Shown: positions 27,534 to 37,573 of the stretch, piece by piece
Layout: each line of letters starts with the position of its first letter
How positions within the stretch are numbered: position 1 is the first letter of the stretch
Assembly (NCBI RefSeq): GCF_023502395.1
Contig: NZ_JAMFMB010000005.1
Span: 62,001-126,000 of the forward strand
Direction of reading: 5' to 3'
DNA from: Ruegeria spongiae
GTDB lineage: Bacteria > Pseudomonadota > Alphaproteobacteria > Rhodobacterales > Rhodobacteraceae
DNA length: 64,000 nucleotides
Notes under the pieces: model-generated
Seen by the model: only the letters and a program-made list of their open reading frames with translations
What the model was told of the DNA's origin: nothing
The model's database searches: none
Made by a program: the position numbers and the translations under genes

Positions 27534-28655
27534 CTATTCTGCCGCTTCTTGTGCCGCGTCCAGTTCCGCCGCTTTCCTCTCGACCTGCTCGACAATGTGG
27601 TCGATCATCTGGTCGTTCGACAGCTTGTGGCTCTGCTTGCCCGCCAGATAGACCATGCCGGACCCGGCCCCGCCGCCGGTAAAGCCCACATCGGTCATCA
27701 GCGCCTCACCCGGCCCGTTCACGACGCAACCGATGATGCTGAGGCTCATCGGCGTCTTGATATGTTCCAGCCGCTTCTCCAACGCCTCGACCGTCTTGAT
27801 CACATCAAACCCCTGCCGCGCACAGGACGGGCATGAGATGATGTTGACGCCGCGATGGCGCAGGCCCAGCGATTTCAGGATTTCATAGCCAACCTTGACC
27901 TCTTCCACCGGATCGGCGGAGAGGCTGACGCGGATCGTGTCGCCGATCCCCATCCACAGCAGGTTGCCCAGCCCGATGGCCGATTTGATGGTACCGCTCA
28001 CCAGCCCGCCGGCCTCGGTGATGCCCAGATGGATCGGCGCGTCGGTGGCCTCGGCGATGCCCTGATAGGCGGCGGCAGACAGAAACACGTCGCTGGCCTT
28101 CACGCTGATCTTGAAATTGTGGAAATCGTTGTCTTCAAGAATGCGGATATGTTCGAGCCCGCTTTCCACCATCGCCTCGGGGCATGGTTCGCCATATTTT
28201 TCCAGCAGGTGTCGTTCCAGACTGCCCGCATTCACCCCGATCCGGATCGAACAATTGTGGTCGCGCGCCGCCTTGATGACCTCTTTGACCCGCGCCTCGT
28301 CACCGATATTGCCGGGATTGATGCGCAGGCAGGCCGCGCCCGCCTCGGCCGCTTCGATCCCGCGTTTATAGTGGAAATGGATGTCGGCGACGATCGGCAC
28401 CGTCACTTCTTTGACGATCTCTTTCAGCGCTTTCGACGAGGCCGCATCCGGCACCGAGATACGGACCAGATCCGCTCCCGCCTCGGCAGCGGCGTTTACC
28501 TGCGCCACTGTCGCCGCCACATCGGTGGTCAGCGTGTTGGTCATGGTCTGCACCGAAATCGGCGCATCACCGCCAACGGGCACGTTGCCCACCATGATCT
28601 GACGGGATTTGCGGCGGTATATGTTGCGCCAGGGGCGCACGTGATTGAGCGACAT
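27534..28655 (-). CDS. ispG: 4-hydroxy-3-methylbut-2-enyl diphosphate synthase (IspG)
   Basis: This 373-residue enzyme catalyses the reductive ring opening of methylerythritol cyclodiphosphate in the MEP isoprenoid pathway. It has the N-terminal TIM barrel ([38 protein letters not shown]) and the C-terminal iron-sulphur domain with three cluster Cys in [12 protein letters not shown] and [12 protein letters not shown]. The start at 28655 gives the standard N-terminus [15 protein letters not shown]. It lies downstream of rodZ in the same direction, separated by 85 bp, as in many alphaproteobacteria. Confidence 0.96.
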   Translation of the reverse strand: MSLNHVRPWRNIYRRKSRQIMVGNVPVGGDAPISVQTMTNTLTTDVAATVAQVNAAAEAGADLVRISVPDAASSKALKEIVKEVTVPIVADIHFHYKRGIEAAEAGAACLRINPGNIGDEARVKEVIKAARDHNCSIRIGVNAGSLERHLLEKYGEPCPEAMVESGLEHIRILEDNDFHNFKISVKASDVFLSAAAYQGIAEATDAPIHLGITEAGGLVSGTIKSAIGLGNLLWMGIGDTIRVSLSADPVEEVKVGYEILKSLGLRHRGVNIISCPSCARQGFDVIKTVEALEKRLEHIKTPMSLSIIGCVVNGPGEALMTDVGFTGGGAGSGMVYLAGKQSHKLSNDQMIDHIVEQVERKAAELDAAQEAAE

Positions 28656-28740
28656 GGGGGTCCCTGTCTGCGGCTCTGTGCCAATCTCTGTGTCTTTGGG
28701 GGATACATAGGGCGATGCGCGGCGCCCCGCAACGGTCAGA

Positions 28741-29961
28741 TCACTGCGTGGGCTGCGCTGTTTCGTCCGGCAATGTCTGCATTTCGGCCACAACACGGGC
28801 CAGATCGCCATCCTGCTTGATGTCGGCGACCTGATAGCGCTCGTTCACCGCGTCGATGGAGAGCGGCACATTCTTGGTCACAACGCCCTTGTCGCCGACC
28901 GGACCATAATGCGCACCGTTCACCACGAAATAGACCGCGCCGGATTCGCCCGCGCGCAGCTTCGGCGGCTCTTCGGTCAGCGGAACCTCATAGCTTTCGC
29001 CCGGCTCCATGATCTTTTCATAGAGATGCGTGCCATCCGCCGCCGTCACCCGCACCCAGGAGGGACGGACCGCGATCATCTGCAGACTTGGCGCGGCGTC
29101 TTCGACCACCTGCGGAACCGACGGAATCTGCGGCCCGATCAGTTCTTCTTTGCGCTGATAATCGGCAATCTGCACCTCGGGCAGTTCCGGTGGGCGGAAG
29201 CTGCCGACATTGCGCGGATCAAGGGTTGAGATCGGCGCATCGCGCGAAACTAACACTGGCACATCCAACGCCTGCGGACGATAGAGCCGGTCCAGCGCAT
29301 CCGCGCTCGGCGCACCATCTTCGGCGCCCGGCTCTTCGGTGATCAGCGCCCCTTCGAGCGGATCGAGATCAGCCAGCACCACCGGCGCCTGTTCCACCGG
29401 TGCCAGCTGCACCCGCTGCACCTGCTTGAGCACGGTCCAGCCGCCATATCCGATGCCCGAGATCAGCGCGACCAGCACAATCAGCGAGCCGATGGCGCGC
29501 GGCTCGATCTGCGAAAACACCGACTCGCCGCCGGGAATGAAAGGCGTGTTGGGCGACATGAACGGGTCATGTCCGATGGACCCTTTGGTAATGACCTCGG
29601 AGCCGGACTTCTTGATGACCGAGGCCTGCGCCGACATGCCATGCGCCACCTCGAACCCGCTTTCGGCACAGAACGAGGCAAATGTCTCATCCGGGTCCAT
29701 GCCAAGATACCGCGCATAAGAGCGGACATAGCCAGCGATGAAACCGGGCGTATCAAAGGCGGACGGGTCGGAGTTTTCGATGGCGGCGATGTAATTGGCC
29801 TTGATCCGCAATTCACGCTGCACATCCAGCAGCGACTTGCCCAACGTGGCCCGTTCGCCGCGCATGGTATCACCCAGTCGCAGCTCAAAGTCGTCAAACC
29901 CCTTGGGTCTCACGACGTCCGACTCCTCGGATTCAATACGTTGGGATCTACGCCCAATCAT
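28741..29961 (-). CDS. rodZ: RodZ-like cell-shape protein (HTH_25 and DUF4115 domains)
   Basis: This 406-residue membrane protein has a cytoplasmic helix-turn-helix at about residues 28-95 ([20 protein letters not shown], then [12 protein letters not shown]), a single membrane segment at about 153-175 ([19 protein letters not shown]) and a periplasmic DUF4115 domain near the C-terminus ([26 protein letters not shown]). RodZ links MreB filaments to the cell-wall synthesis machinery. Gene order rodZ-ispG is common in the group. Upstream lies a 129-bp gap to the hemA stop. Confidence 0.9.
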   Translation of the reverse strand: MIGRRSQRIESEESDVVRPKGFDDFELRLGDTMRGERATLGKSLLDVQRELRIKANYIAAIENSDPSAFDTPGFIAGYVRSYARYLGMDPDETFASFCAESGFEVAHGMSAQASVIKKSGSEVITKGSIGHDPFMSPNTPFIPGGESVFSQIEPRAIGSLIVLVALISGIGYGGWTVLKQVQRVQLAPVEQAPVVLADLDPLEGALITEEPGAEDGAPSADALDRLYRPQALDVPVLVSRDAPISTLDPRNVGSFRPPELPEVQIADYQRKEELIGPQIPSVPQVVEDAAPSLQMIAVRPSWVRVTAADGTHLYEKIMEPGESYEVPLTEEPPKLRAGESGAVYFVVNGAHYGPVGDKGVVTKNVPLSIDAVNERYQVADIKQDGDLARVVAEMQTLPDETAQPTQ

Positions 29962-30090
29962 TCCTGCCGCCCCGTTTTGCCTGCCGCGAGTGTAAGCAGT
30001 GCATGGAATCGCCCCAATGCGATTCGTTCACGCTTATTGTTAACTCAACTGTAACACGCAGCTATGGGATTTGCATACTCAGCTAAGAGC

Positions 30091-31317
30091 TTATCCGGCA
30101 AGTTCGGCGCGATTTAGCGCACAATGTGACCATAATTGGTCCATCGCGTGCACCAATGCGTTCATTTCATCGGGGCCGTGAACCGGGGATGGGGTAAAGC
30201 GCAGCCGTTCGGTTCCACGCGGAACCGTCGGGAAATTGATCGGCTGGACATAGATGCCGTGATCTTCCAGCAGCATATCGCTCAACTTCTTGGTGTGAAC
30301 CGGATTTCCGACCATCACCGGAACAATATGCGATCCGTGATCAATGAGCGGCAGTCCCAGCCCTTTCAGGCGCAGCTTGAGGACCTTGGCCTGGGTCTGG
30401 TGCTGCTCGCGCAATTCCGGCGCGCGCTTGAGGAAGGCAACCGAGGCCGCAGCCCCTGCCGCAACCGCCGGTGGCAGCGATGTCGTGAAGATGAAGCCCG
30501 GCGCGTAAGACCTGATCGCGTCACACATTTTGTCCGACGCCGCGATATAGCCGCCCATCACGCCAAAGGCCTTGGCCAGCGTGCCGTTGATGATGTCGAT
30601 CCGGTGCGACAGACGGTCGCGCTCGGTCACGCCGCCACCGCGCGGGCCATACATGCCCACCGCGTGCACCTCGTCGATATAGGTCAGCGCGCCAAATTCG
30701 TCGGCCAGATCACAGAGCGCTTCGATCGGGCCGAAATCGCCATCCATCGAATAGACCGATTCAAAGGCAATCAACTTGGGCGCCTTGGGATCGTCGGCCT
30801 CGAGCAGCTCGCGCAGATGCGCCACGTCATTGTGACGAAAGACGCGCTTGGCCCCGCCATTGCGGCGCACGCCTTCGATCATCGAGGCGTGGTTCAGCGC
30901 GTCGGAATAGATGATGAGACCGGGAAACAGTTTGGGCAGCGTGCTGAGCGTCGCGTCATTGGCGATATAGGCCGAGGTGAACAGCAGCGCCGATTCCTTG
31001 CCATGCAGATCGGCCAGTTCAGCCTCAAGCTGTTTGTGATAGACCGTGGTGCCCGAGATGTTGCGGGTCCCGCCCGAGCCCGCGCCAGCGGCGTCGACCG
31101 CCTCGTGCATCGCGTTCAGGACAACCGGGTTCTGGCCCAAGCCAAGGTAGTCATTGCCACACCAGACCGTGATATTCTGCTGGGTGCCATCGGGACGGGT
31201 CCAGACCGCATGCGGGAAATGACCGTTGCGGCGCTCAATGTCGATGAACGTCCGGTACCGGCCTTCTTCATGCAGACGCGCAATGGCGGTATCAAGCTGT
31301 GCGGTATAGTCCAACAT
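30091..31317 (-). CDS. hemA: 5-aminolevulinate synthase
   Basis: This 408-residue PLP enzyme condenses succinyl-CoA and glycine, the first step of the alphaproteobacterial (Shemin) haem pathway. It shows [17 protein letters not shown], a [12 protein letters not shown] motif and the PLP Lys in [13 protein letters not shown], and the length is normal. AAGGAG four bases before ATG 31317 decides the start; the frame open to 31410 is not needed. An FnrL-like box lies 128 bp upstream in the gap shared with the divergent M20 peptidase gene, so oxygen-dependent control is likely. Confidence 0.96.
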   Translation of the reverse strand: MLDYTAQLDTAIARLHEEGRYRTFIDIERRNGHFPHAVWTRPDGTQQNITVWCGNDYLGLGQNPVVLNAMHEAVDAAGAGSGGTRNISGTTVYHKQLEAELADLHGKESALLFTSAYIANDATLSTLPKLFPGLIIYSDALNHASMIEGVRRNGGAKRVFRHNDVAHLRELLEADDPKAPKLIAFESVYSMDGDFGPIEALCDLADEFGALTYIDEVHAVGMYGPRGGGVTERDRLSHRIDIINGTLAKAFGVMGGYIAASDKMCDAIRSYAPGFIFTTSLPPAVAAGAAASVAFLKRAPELREQHQTQAKVLKLRLKGLGLPLIDHGSHIVPVMVGNPVHTKKLSDMLLEDHGIYVQPINFPTVPRGTERLRFTPSPVHGPDEMNALVHAMDQLWSHCALNRAELAG

Positions 31318-31444
31318 GCTTCTCCTTGGCTTCCGCCCCGATCTGACTCGGGGCGACGGTCCGGCGACCGCTTTTGCGTTAGAGGTGGATACATCCCCTA
31401 CCCCGTTCAATCAATAGATTAGACAGGGGCGTCATGTCGCATCT

Positions 31445-31458
31445 TTGACTTCAATCAA
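31445..31458. promoter_or_regulatory. FnrL/Anr-type box between hemA and the M20 peptidase gene
   Basis: TTGACTTCAATCAA matches the FNR consensus TTGAT-N4-ATCAA at nine of ten positions. It sits in the divergent gap, 128 bp upstream of the hemA ATG and 74 bp upstream of the M20 ATG. In Rhodobacter sphaeroides hemA is known to be an FnrL target, which supports hemA as the regulated gene. Confidence 0.7.
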
Positions 31459-31531
31459 GTCTAGCTGGACAGCCCTCGCCACCATGATACGGTCCAACCC
31501 GGAAAATCACAAAATCTTTCGGAGTTCACGA

Positions 31532-32914
31532 ATGTCTCTTGCTGACGTGCTGGCACGAATCGACAGCGACCTGCCTGCGGCCACCGACCGCCTGATGGAG
31601 TTGCTGCGCATCCCGTCGATCTCAACCGATCCTGCCTATGCCGCAAACTGCGATCAGGCCGCCGACTGGCTGGTGCGCGACCTGCAGAGCAACGACATCA
31701 AGGCCGAAAAACGCGCCACCCCCGGCCATCCCATGGTGGTGGGCCATGTCGGTGACAGCGGCCCGCATCTGCTGTTTTATGGCCATTACGACGTGCAGCC
31801 GGTCGATCCGCTGGAGCTGTGGCAGCGCGCGCCGTTCGATCCAGACCTGCACGAGACCGAAAATGGCACCATCATCCGGGGCCGCGGATCGTCCGATGAC
31901 AAGGGCCAGTTGATGACCTTTGTCGAGGCCTGCCGGGCCTGGAAAGCGGTGCATGGCACCCTGCCCTGCCGCATCACCTTCTTCTTCGAGGGCGAAGAAG
32001 AAAGCGGCTCGCCCTCGCTGGTGCCCTTCCTCGAGGCCCACAAGGACGAGCTGACCGCTGATCTGGCGCTGGTCTGCGACACCTCGATGGTGTCGCGCGG
32101 GGTGCCCTCGATCGCGGCGCAACTGCGCGGTATGCTGAAGGATGAGTTTACTATTGTCGGCCCCCGAATTGATCTGCATTCCGGCCATTACGGCGGCCCG
32201 GGCCTGAACCCCCTGCGCGAGATTTCCCGCATCATCGCCTCGTTCCACGATCCCGAAACCGGCCGCGTCGCGGTTGACGGGTTCTATGAGGGCGTGCATG
32301 AAGTGCCCGCCGAGCAGTTGCGCCAGTGGCAGAATTGCGGATTTGACGAGGCCGATTACCTGAAATCGGTGGGCTACAGCCAGCCCCATGGCGAACAGGG
32401 CTATTCCACGCTGGAACAGCAATGGGCGCGGCCCACGCTGGAGGTGAACGGCATCTGGGGCGGCTATAACGGCGCGGGCTCCAAAACGGTGATCCCGTCA
32501 GAGGCGCATTGCAAGCTGACCTGCCGGTTGGTGGGCGACATGGACCCCGATGCGCTGCGCGACAGGATCCGCAAACATGTGGAGGATCAGCTGTCGCCCG
32601 ACGCCAAGGTGGTCTGGGACAATGATCTGGAAGGTTCGCGCGCCTCGGTGATGAATATCCACCGCCCCGAGTTCGAGGCCGCGCGCGGGGCGCTGTCGGA
32701 CGAATGGAACCGCGAGGCGGTGTTCACCGGCATGGGCGGCTCGATCCCGGTTGTGGGGTTCTTCAAGGACATTCTCGGGATGGATGCAATGCTGATCGGC
32801 TATGCCAATGAGGATGACGCGATCCATTCACCCAACGAGAAATACGACCTCAACAGCTTTCACAAGGGCATCCGGTCCTGGGCGCGGGTGCTGGACGCGC
32901 TGACGCGGTCGTAG
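31532..32914 (+). CDS. M20-family peptidase (dipeptidase/deacylase)
   Basis: This 460-residue zinc hydrolase of the M20/M25/M40 family cleaves dipeptides or acyl-amino acids. The metal and catalytic residues appear in order in LLFYGHYDVQPVDP, IIRGRGSSDDKGQL and FFFEGEEESGSPSL, with a dimerisation domain between about 205 and 350. ATG at 31532 has GGAG ten bases upstream. No signal peptide is visible, so it is cytoplasmic. It abuts the convergent enoyl-CoA hydratase-like gene with no gap. Confidence 0.9.
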   Translation: MSLADVLARIDSDLPAATDRLMELLRIPSISTDPAYAANCDQAADWLVRDLQSNDIKAEKRATPGHPMVVGHVGDSGPHLLFYGHYDVQPVDPLELWQRAPFDPDLHETENGTIIRGRGSSDDKGQLMTFVEACRAWKAVHGTLPCRITFFFEGEEESGSPSLVPFLEAHKDELTADLALVCDTSMVSRGVPSIAAQLRGMLKDEFTIVGPRIDLHSGHYGGPGLNPLREISRIIASFHDPETGRVAVDGFYEGVHEVPAEQLRQWQNCGFDEADYLKSVGYSQPHGEQGYSTLEQQWARPTLEVNGIWGGYNGAGSKTVIPSEAHCKLTCRLVGDMDPDALRDRIRKHVEDQLSPDAKVVWDNDLEGSRASVMNIHRPEFEAARGALSDEWNREAVFTGMGGSIPVVGFFKDILGMDAMLIGYANEDDAIHSPNEKYDLNSFHKGIRSWARVLDALTRS

Positions 32915-33634
32915 CTACTCGGGGATCAGGCGATTGATCACCGAGCGCTGGAACGCATCCAGAAACGACTGATCTGCGGGGGGTGGAGAGACCGCCCGCA
33001 GGCTGGCCTTGAGGTCGCGCATCAGGCCCGGATCGCGGTCGGTCACGATTCTTGCGATCTGAGCGCCACGTTCGCTGGCCAACCCGTCCGCCACCACATC
33101 CACCAGCCCCATTGCACAGGCCGCCTGAGCATCCAGATCGGGCGATTCGAGCAGGAATTGCAGGGCGCGCCCATAGCCCAGCCGCGCTGGCAGCCGCTTG
33201 GTCGCGCCCCCGCCCGGCATCGCGTCAAAACCCAGATGCCCGTCAGTGATCGCCGCGCTTTGCCCGGCCACGATCAGATCACAAGCCAAAGCAAGTTCCA
33301 GCCCGCCCAGACGACACTCGCCATCAACGCAGGCAATCACAACCTGCGGCAGCGCCGCCAGCCGGTCCAGCACAAGGCCCATGCGGCGGACAGCGGCGGT
33401 GAATGCCGCGCGATCCTGAAAGCAGACCTCAAGCATCTCCGCATCCAGCCCGGTGGAAAAGACATTCTTTTGTCCGCAGATCATCAGGCAACTGAACAGG
33501 CTGCCCGGCACCTCCAGCCTGGTCAGCGCCGCCTCCATAGCTGCCATCGTTGCCGCGTCGATGCCATTTGCCTGCGCTGGACGATCGAGCGTCCAGATCA
33601 TCAGGCGGTCATCCCTGTGCACTTGCATACTCAT
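32915..33634 (-). CDS. Enoyl-CoA hydratase/isomerase family protein
   Basis: This 239-residue crotonase-fold protein shows the oxyanion-hole region KNVFSTGLDAEML, the second conserved loop VDGECRLGGLELALACDLIVAG and GFDAMPGGGATKRLPARLG. In the usual GGG/GGE active-site segment the second catalytic Glu position appears changed (PGGGATKRL), so hydratase activity is not certain; isomerase or degradation roles are possible. It is a single gene facing the M20 peptidase. Confidence 0.78.
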   Translation of the reverse strand: MSMQVHRDDRLMIWTLDRPAQANGIDAATMAAMEAALTRLEVPGSLFSCLMICGQKNVFSTGLDAEMLEVCFQDRAAFTAAVRRMGLVLDRLAALPQVVIACVDGECRLGGLELALACDLIVAGQSAAITDGHLGFDAMPGGGATKRLPARLGYGRALQFLLESPDLDAQAACAMGLVDVVADGLASERGAQIARIVTDRDPGLMRDLKASLRAVSPPPADQSFLDAFQRSVINRLIPE

Positions 33635-33716
33635 CTACCCTCGCGCGGGCGGAATGCCCGGTTCCAATTGGAGGAAGGGCCGAGCCTCGGGTCAAGCCTG
33701 CGCGCAGCGCCTCCGC

Positions 33717-34703
33717 TCAGGGATCATGCGAGAAATCCAGCTCCACCCCTTCGTTGATCCCGTGATCGGACTGGCCGGGCGAGTCGTAAGCATCCTGATC
33801 ATCCTGCCAGCTTTTGGTCTCGTCGCGCCAATGGGTCGGCAGTTCCTTCTTGGTGACGTTGCTGGCTTTAAGATCGGCCTCGAAGGTCTTGACACATTTC
33901 AGGAAAATTTTGTGGTGATTATCCTCATGCGCCTTGAGCTTCTTCCACATATTGTCCCATGTGCCTTTCTGCCCCTTGTTGCCTTTCGAGTAGTTTTTCC
34001 ATTTTGGCATGGTGATGACGGGCTTGGCGGTCACGGTGATGGTCTTGATATGGCCGTCCAGTTGATAGGTGGCCGATTTCGACTGGTTCGACCGGTAACG
34101 CCCCCAGAACTTGCGTTTGTTGAGCGCTTTGAAGACCTGTTCGATGGTCTTGCCCCCGACCGAATAGATCACCAGCTTGGGCTTTGAGATCGCCTGCTTG
34201 ACCTCAGGCGGATCGGGCGGGATATCCGCCAGTTCGACGCCCTGCTTGTAGCCGCCCAGCTGCTTGTTGTCATAGTCGCTGGCCGCTTTTTCAATCGCGT
34301 CCTTGGCTTTCTTCTGCTCTTTGACAAACGCCGCCTTGTCGAGGCCGTCCTTGCCCTCCAGATCCTTCACCACCTTGACCAGCGCCTCGAGCGACAGCGC
34401 GTAGAGCTTGCGCAGATACTTTTCCAGCGCGATCACCATGCGGTTCCATTCCGCCTGACGGTTCTTGGTGCTCTTGGACAGTTCCTTCCATTTCGGAATG
34501 TCCATCACCGGCTTGAGCGTGACGGTGATCTCGGTCACTTTCTTGGACTTGTCGTATTTGGGCACAAGCGAGACATTTGGCCGGTAGCCCCCCCATGTGT
34601 CACGCTTGTCGAGGATCGTGGTCAGCGCATCCAGATCATTGCCGGAAATGGTGAAGACCTTCTTTCTGGGCTTCTGGTTCTTGGTCTTGATCTTGGTCGG
34701 CAT
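33717..34703 (-). CDS. Duplicated DUF922-like putative metallopeptidase
   Basis: This 328-residue Lys-rich protein has two copies of one domain (about residues 16-105 and 178-270). They share a Trp-Gly-x-Tyr-Arg pattern (TWGGYRPN, FWGRYRSN), a strand ending in TVTLKP or TVTAKP, and IPKWKEL or MPKWKNY. Only the second copy has a zinc-protease motif, HEDNH at residues 259-263, plus a downstream YDSPGQSDHG typical of DUF922 proteins. The first copy lacks it (EKYLRKLY). No signal peptide is visible. ATG 34703 has a GGGGGAGA site upstream. It lies just beyond the 3' end of a tRNA-Asp gene. Confidence 0.68.
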   Translation of the reverse strand: MPTKIKTKNQKPRKKVFTISGNDLDALTTILDKRDTWGGYRPNVSLVPKYDKSKKVTEITVTLKPVMDIPKWKELSKSTKNRQAEWNRMVIALEKYLRKLYALSLEALVKVVKDLEGKDGLDKAAFVKEQKKAKDAIEKAASDYDNKQLGGYKQGVELADIPPDPPEVKQAISKPKLVIYSVGGKTIEQVFKALNKRKFWGRYRSNQSKSATYQLDGHIKTITVTAKPVITMPKWKNYSKGNKGQKGTWDNMWKKLKAHEDNHHKIFLKCVKTFEADLKASNVTKKELPTHWRDETKSWQDDQDAYDSPGQSDHGINEGVELDFSHDP

Positions 34704-34805
34704 GGTCGGTCTCCCCCCGTCGTGGGCCGAAATAGACCCGCAGGGCACAATACCACGTTCCCGAACAGGTCAACTGCGAACTGGATTACCGAATGAAAGG
34801 GAAAA

Positions 34806-34882
34806 TGGCGCGGTTGACGGGGCTCGAACCCGCGACCTCCGGCGTGACAGGCCGGCACTCTAACCAACTGAGCTACAACCGC
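34806..34882 (-). tRNA. tRNA-Asp (anticodon GTC), copy 1
   Basis: The 77-nt gene reads GCGGTTGTAGCTCAGTTGGT on the minus strand, has a 7-bp acceptor stem closing with CAACCGC, anticodon GTC in CCTGTCAC, the T-loop GTTCGAGCC, discriminator G and an encoded CCA. The sequence appears identical to the second copy. Confidence 0.97.
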
Positions 34883-34929
34883 GCATCGTTTTCATGGACC
34901 GCTTGTCCCGGGTCCGGGGATGACAGCAG

Positions 34930-35006
34930 TGGCGCGGTTGACGGGGCTCGAACCCGCGACCTCCGGCGTGACAGGCCGGCACTCTAACCAACTGAGCTAC
35001 AACCGC
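34930..35006 (-). tRNA. tRNA-Asp (anticodon GTC), copy 2
   Basis: This is a second tRNA-Asp copy 47 bp upstream of copy 1 on the same strand, with the same 77-nt sequence including the encoded CCA. The two are probably processed from one transcript. Confidence 0.97.
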
Positions 35007-35135
35007 CCGCTGTCTGCCCGGTCGCCCGAGCGTTTGCGTGTATTATGGGCAGCACGGTGCAGCGTCAAGCACGCAATCGTACTTTTTTCGGATCGATCTT
35101 ACGATTTCGCAACCCGGCCCCGGTCCGCCACGCAA

Positions 35136-36074
35136 TCACCGTGCTGGCAAGGGCGTGAACTCGGCATCGTCCCCCGGTGGCAGGCGGAATCGTCCATGCG
35201 CCCAGTCGCCCGCGCGCCATGCCTCTTTGGCGGCATCAATACGGTCGCGCGACGAGGCGACAAAGTTCCACCAGATATAGCGCGGCCCGCTGAACGCCGC
35301 GCCGCCCAACATCATCAGCCGCGCGCCCTGCGGGCCCGCTTTCAGGCTCAACCGGTCACCGGGGCGAAAGACCATCATCCGGCCCGCCTCGAAGCTTTGG
35401 CCACCAACGCTCACCTCGCCGTCGACCACGTAAACCCCGCGATCCTCGTGATTGTCGGGCAGCGGAATGGCGGCATTCGGGTCCAGCAGCGCATCGACAT
35501 AGAACATCTCGGAGGGGGTGGCGACCGGCGCGTGCGCGCCCCAGGCATCGCCGAGGATCAGGCGCACCTGCTTGCCCTCGCCCTCGAGCAACGGCAGCGC
35601 ATCAGCCGGTGCGTGTTCGAACGCAGCCGGATCGTCCTCCTGCGCGTCCGGCAGGGCCAGCCATGTCTGGATGCCGAACATCTCCATCGGCCCGCGCCGG
35701 GCTTCGCCATCGGTGCGCTCGGAATGGGTGACACCGTTTCCGGCGATCATCAGGTTCACCGCACCGGGCGTGATCCACCGATCGATCCCCATCGAATCGC
35801 GGTGATGCAGGCGGCCCTTGTAGAGATAGGTCACCGTGGCCAGACCGATATGGGGATGCGGGCGCACGTCGATCCCCTGCCCGGTCAGAAACTCGGCCGG
35901 TCCCATCTGGTCGAAGAAGATGAACGGGCCGACCATTTGCCGCCTGGGCGCAGGCAGTGCGCGGCGCACCTCGAACCCGCCGACATCACGGGTTCGCGGG
36001 ACAATGACGGTTTCGATCGCGTCCACGGCATCGCCGGTGGGTATGGCTATATCGAGGGCGGGGTTCCAACTCAT
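35136..36074 (-). CDS. Pirin family protein
   Basis: This 312-residue bicupin protein has the pirin metal-binding cluster in VRPHPHIGLATVTYLYKG and GVTHSERTD and a C-terminal pirin domain (DALLDPNAAIPLP, GVYVVDGEVSVGG). Some pirins oxidise flavonols (quercetinase-like); others act as regulators. The ATG at 36074 gives the normal N-terminus, with an upstream GGAG; the frame to 36347 is not needed. It is an isolated gene beside tRNA-Asp copy 2 and divergent from ybdK. Confidence 0.9.
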   Translation of the reverse strand: MSWNPALDIAIPTGDAVDAIETVIVPRTRDVGGFEVRRALPAPRRQMVGPFIFFDQMGPAEFLTGQGIDVRPHPHIGLATVTYLYKGRLHHRDSMGIDRWITPGAVNLMIAGNGVTHSERTDGEARRGPMEMFGIQTWLALPDAQEDDPAAFEHAPADALPLLEGEGKQVRLILGDAWGAHAPVATPSEMFYVDALLDPNAAIPLPDNHEDRGVYVVDGEVSVGGQSFEAGRMMVFRPGDRLSLKAGPQGARLMMLGGAAFSGPRYIWWNFVASSRDRIDAAKEAWRAGDWAHGRFRLPPGDDAEFTPLPAR

Positions 36075-36273
36075 GACCTGACTCCGTTTCTGCCTCTCCG
36101 GGACCGGGGCATTAGCGCATGCGGACCGTCCTGCGACAAGTCCGCGCCCGCATCCTTGCACTCGACCAGAGGCCAGCAATCTGGCTAAGCTACATAAATT
36201 CAATACGTCCAACCCGTTCGGGGCGGGTCCAAAGGGCAGCCAATCAGGGCGCGCGCACCAAGGGAGGAACCGG

Positions 36274-37389
36274 ATGCAGCAGAATTTCACGCTGGGCATC
36301 GAAGAGGAATATCTGCTGGTCGACAAGGACAGCGGCGCGCTGGCCACCGCCCCCGAGGCGCTGATGGCCGCCTGTCAGGCCGAGTTCGAAGGCCAGGTCA
36401 GCCCGGAATTCCTGCAATGCCAGATCGAGGTCGGCACCCGCCCCCATGTCACCATCGCCAGCGCTCGCGATGACCTGAAACGGCTGCGCGCCTGCGTCTC
36501 GTTGCATGCGGCGAAACACAATCTGGCGCCCATTGCGGTGTCCTGCCATCCGTTTGCGAACTGGAAGGACCAACCGCATACCCGCAAAGACCGCTATGAC
36601 GCGCTGCAACACGCTTTGGGCGGTGTGGCGCGGCGGATGCTGATCTGCGGCATGCATGTCCATATCGGTGTCGCCGACAAGGCCCTGCGCGCCGATCTGA
36701 TGCCACAGCTCAGCTACTTCCTGCCGCATCTGCTGGCGCTTTCCACCTCCTCGCCGTTCTGGAACGGTGAGGATACCGGGCTGGCCTCTTATCGGCTGAC
36801 CGTGTTCGACAATCTGCCCCGCACCGGCCTGCCGCCCAAATTCGACAGCTGGTCGGAATATCAGCGCGCCACCGGCACGCTGATCGAGATGGGCGTGATC
36901 GAGGACACCACCAAGATCTGGTGGGACCTGCGCCCGTCTCATAGCTATCCGACGCTAGAGACGCGGATCATGGATGTGCAGCCCCGGCTCGAACACACGC
37001 TGGCGCTGGCCGCCCTCAATCAGGCGCTGATCCGCATGCTGTGTCGGCTGAAATCGCGCAATCTGCGCTGGCGCACCTATGACCGCTTCCTGATCGGCGA
37101 GAACCGCTGGCGGGCGCAACGCTATGGGGTCAGCGAAGGGATGATCGATTTCGGCGACCGCTCGATCAAGCAGATGAGCCTGCTGGTCGATGAGTTGATG
37201 GGCATGCTGGCCGAGGACGCCGAAGCGCTGGGAACGCTGGGCGATCTGGCCCGCCTGCGCCGCATCGCCGAAGGCGGCACATCGGCCACCCGCCAGCGCC
37301 GCGTCCACGCCGAAGCCAGCGCGCGTGGCGATGATCCCGGACAGGCGGTGGTGAAACATCTGATCGAGGAATTTCACGCCGATCTCTGA
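36274..37389 (+). CDS. ybdK: Carboxylate-amine ligase (YbdK, GCS2 family)
   Basis: This 371-residue ATP-dependent ligase is related to glutamate-cysteine ligase. It opens [17 protein letters not shown], the ATP/metal-binding strand, and carries [28 protein letters not shown] and NRWRAQRYG. YbdK has weak glutamate-cysteine ligase activity in E. coli; the physiological substrate is uncertain. GGAGG precedes the ATG at good spacing. Confidence 0.9.
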   Translation: MQQNFTLGIEEEYLLVDKDSGALATAPEALMAACQAEFEGQVSPEFLQCQIEVGTRPHVTIASARDDLKRLRACVSLHAAKHNLAPIAVSCHPFANWKDQPHTRKDRYDALQHALGGVARRMLICGMHVHIGVADKALRADLMPQLSYFLPHLLALSTSSPFWNGEDTGLASYRLTVFDNLPRTGLPPKFDSWSEYQRATGTLIEMGVIEDTTKIWWDLRPSHSYPTLETRIMDVQPRLEHTLALAALNQALIRMLCRLKSRNLRWRTYDRFLIGENRWRAQRYGVSEGMIDFGDRSIKQMSLLVDELMGMLAEDAEALGTLGDLARLRRIAEGGTSATRQRRVHAEASARGDDPGQAVVKHLIEEFHADL

Positions 37390-37461
37390 GGGGCATCGAC
37401 GAGGGATGTCGACCGCCACCCAAGCGCAATTGCCACGGCGAGAGGCGGAGACCCGCCTTCA

Positions 37462-37479
37462 CTTTGCATTCCTGCAAAG
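37462..37479. promoter_or_regulatory. Operator-like palindrome upstream of the valine-catabolism operon
   Basis: CTTTGCA and TGCAAAG form perfect 7-bp arms around TTCC, about 95 bp before the acyl-CoA dehydrogenase ATG, and TTTGC recurs at 37484. The TTTGC/GCAAA arms recall sites of short-chain acyl-CoA regulators (PccR/ScfR type) in Rhodobacteraceae, but spacing differs, so the regulator is unassigned. Confidence 0.45.
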
Positions 37480-37573
37480 GGCATTTGCGGGATTGTCGCT
37501 TGATCATGCGGGATCGCGCCCGTATTAATTTAACACCCGTTCATTTTCGAACCATGCCGGTAGAGGAGACCTC

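Noticed and set aside
20302-34703. The idea that the window contains a contractile-injection or T6SS cluster
   Set aside because: Only two candidate cargo-like genes (20.3 and 34 kb) are present; no sheath, tube, baseplate or ATPase genes were seen.
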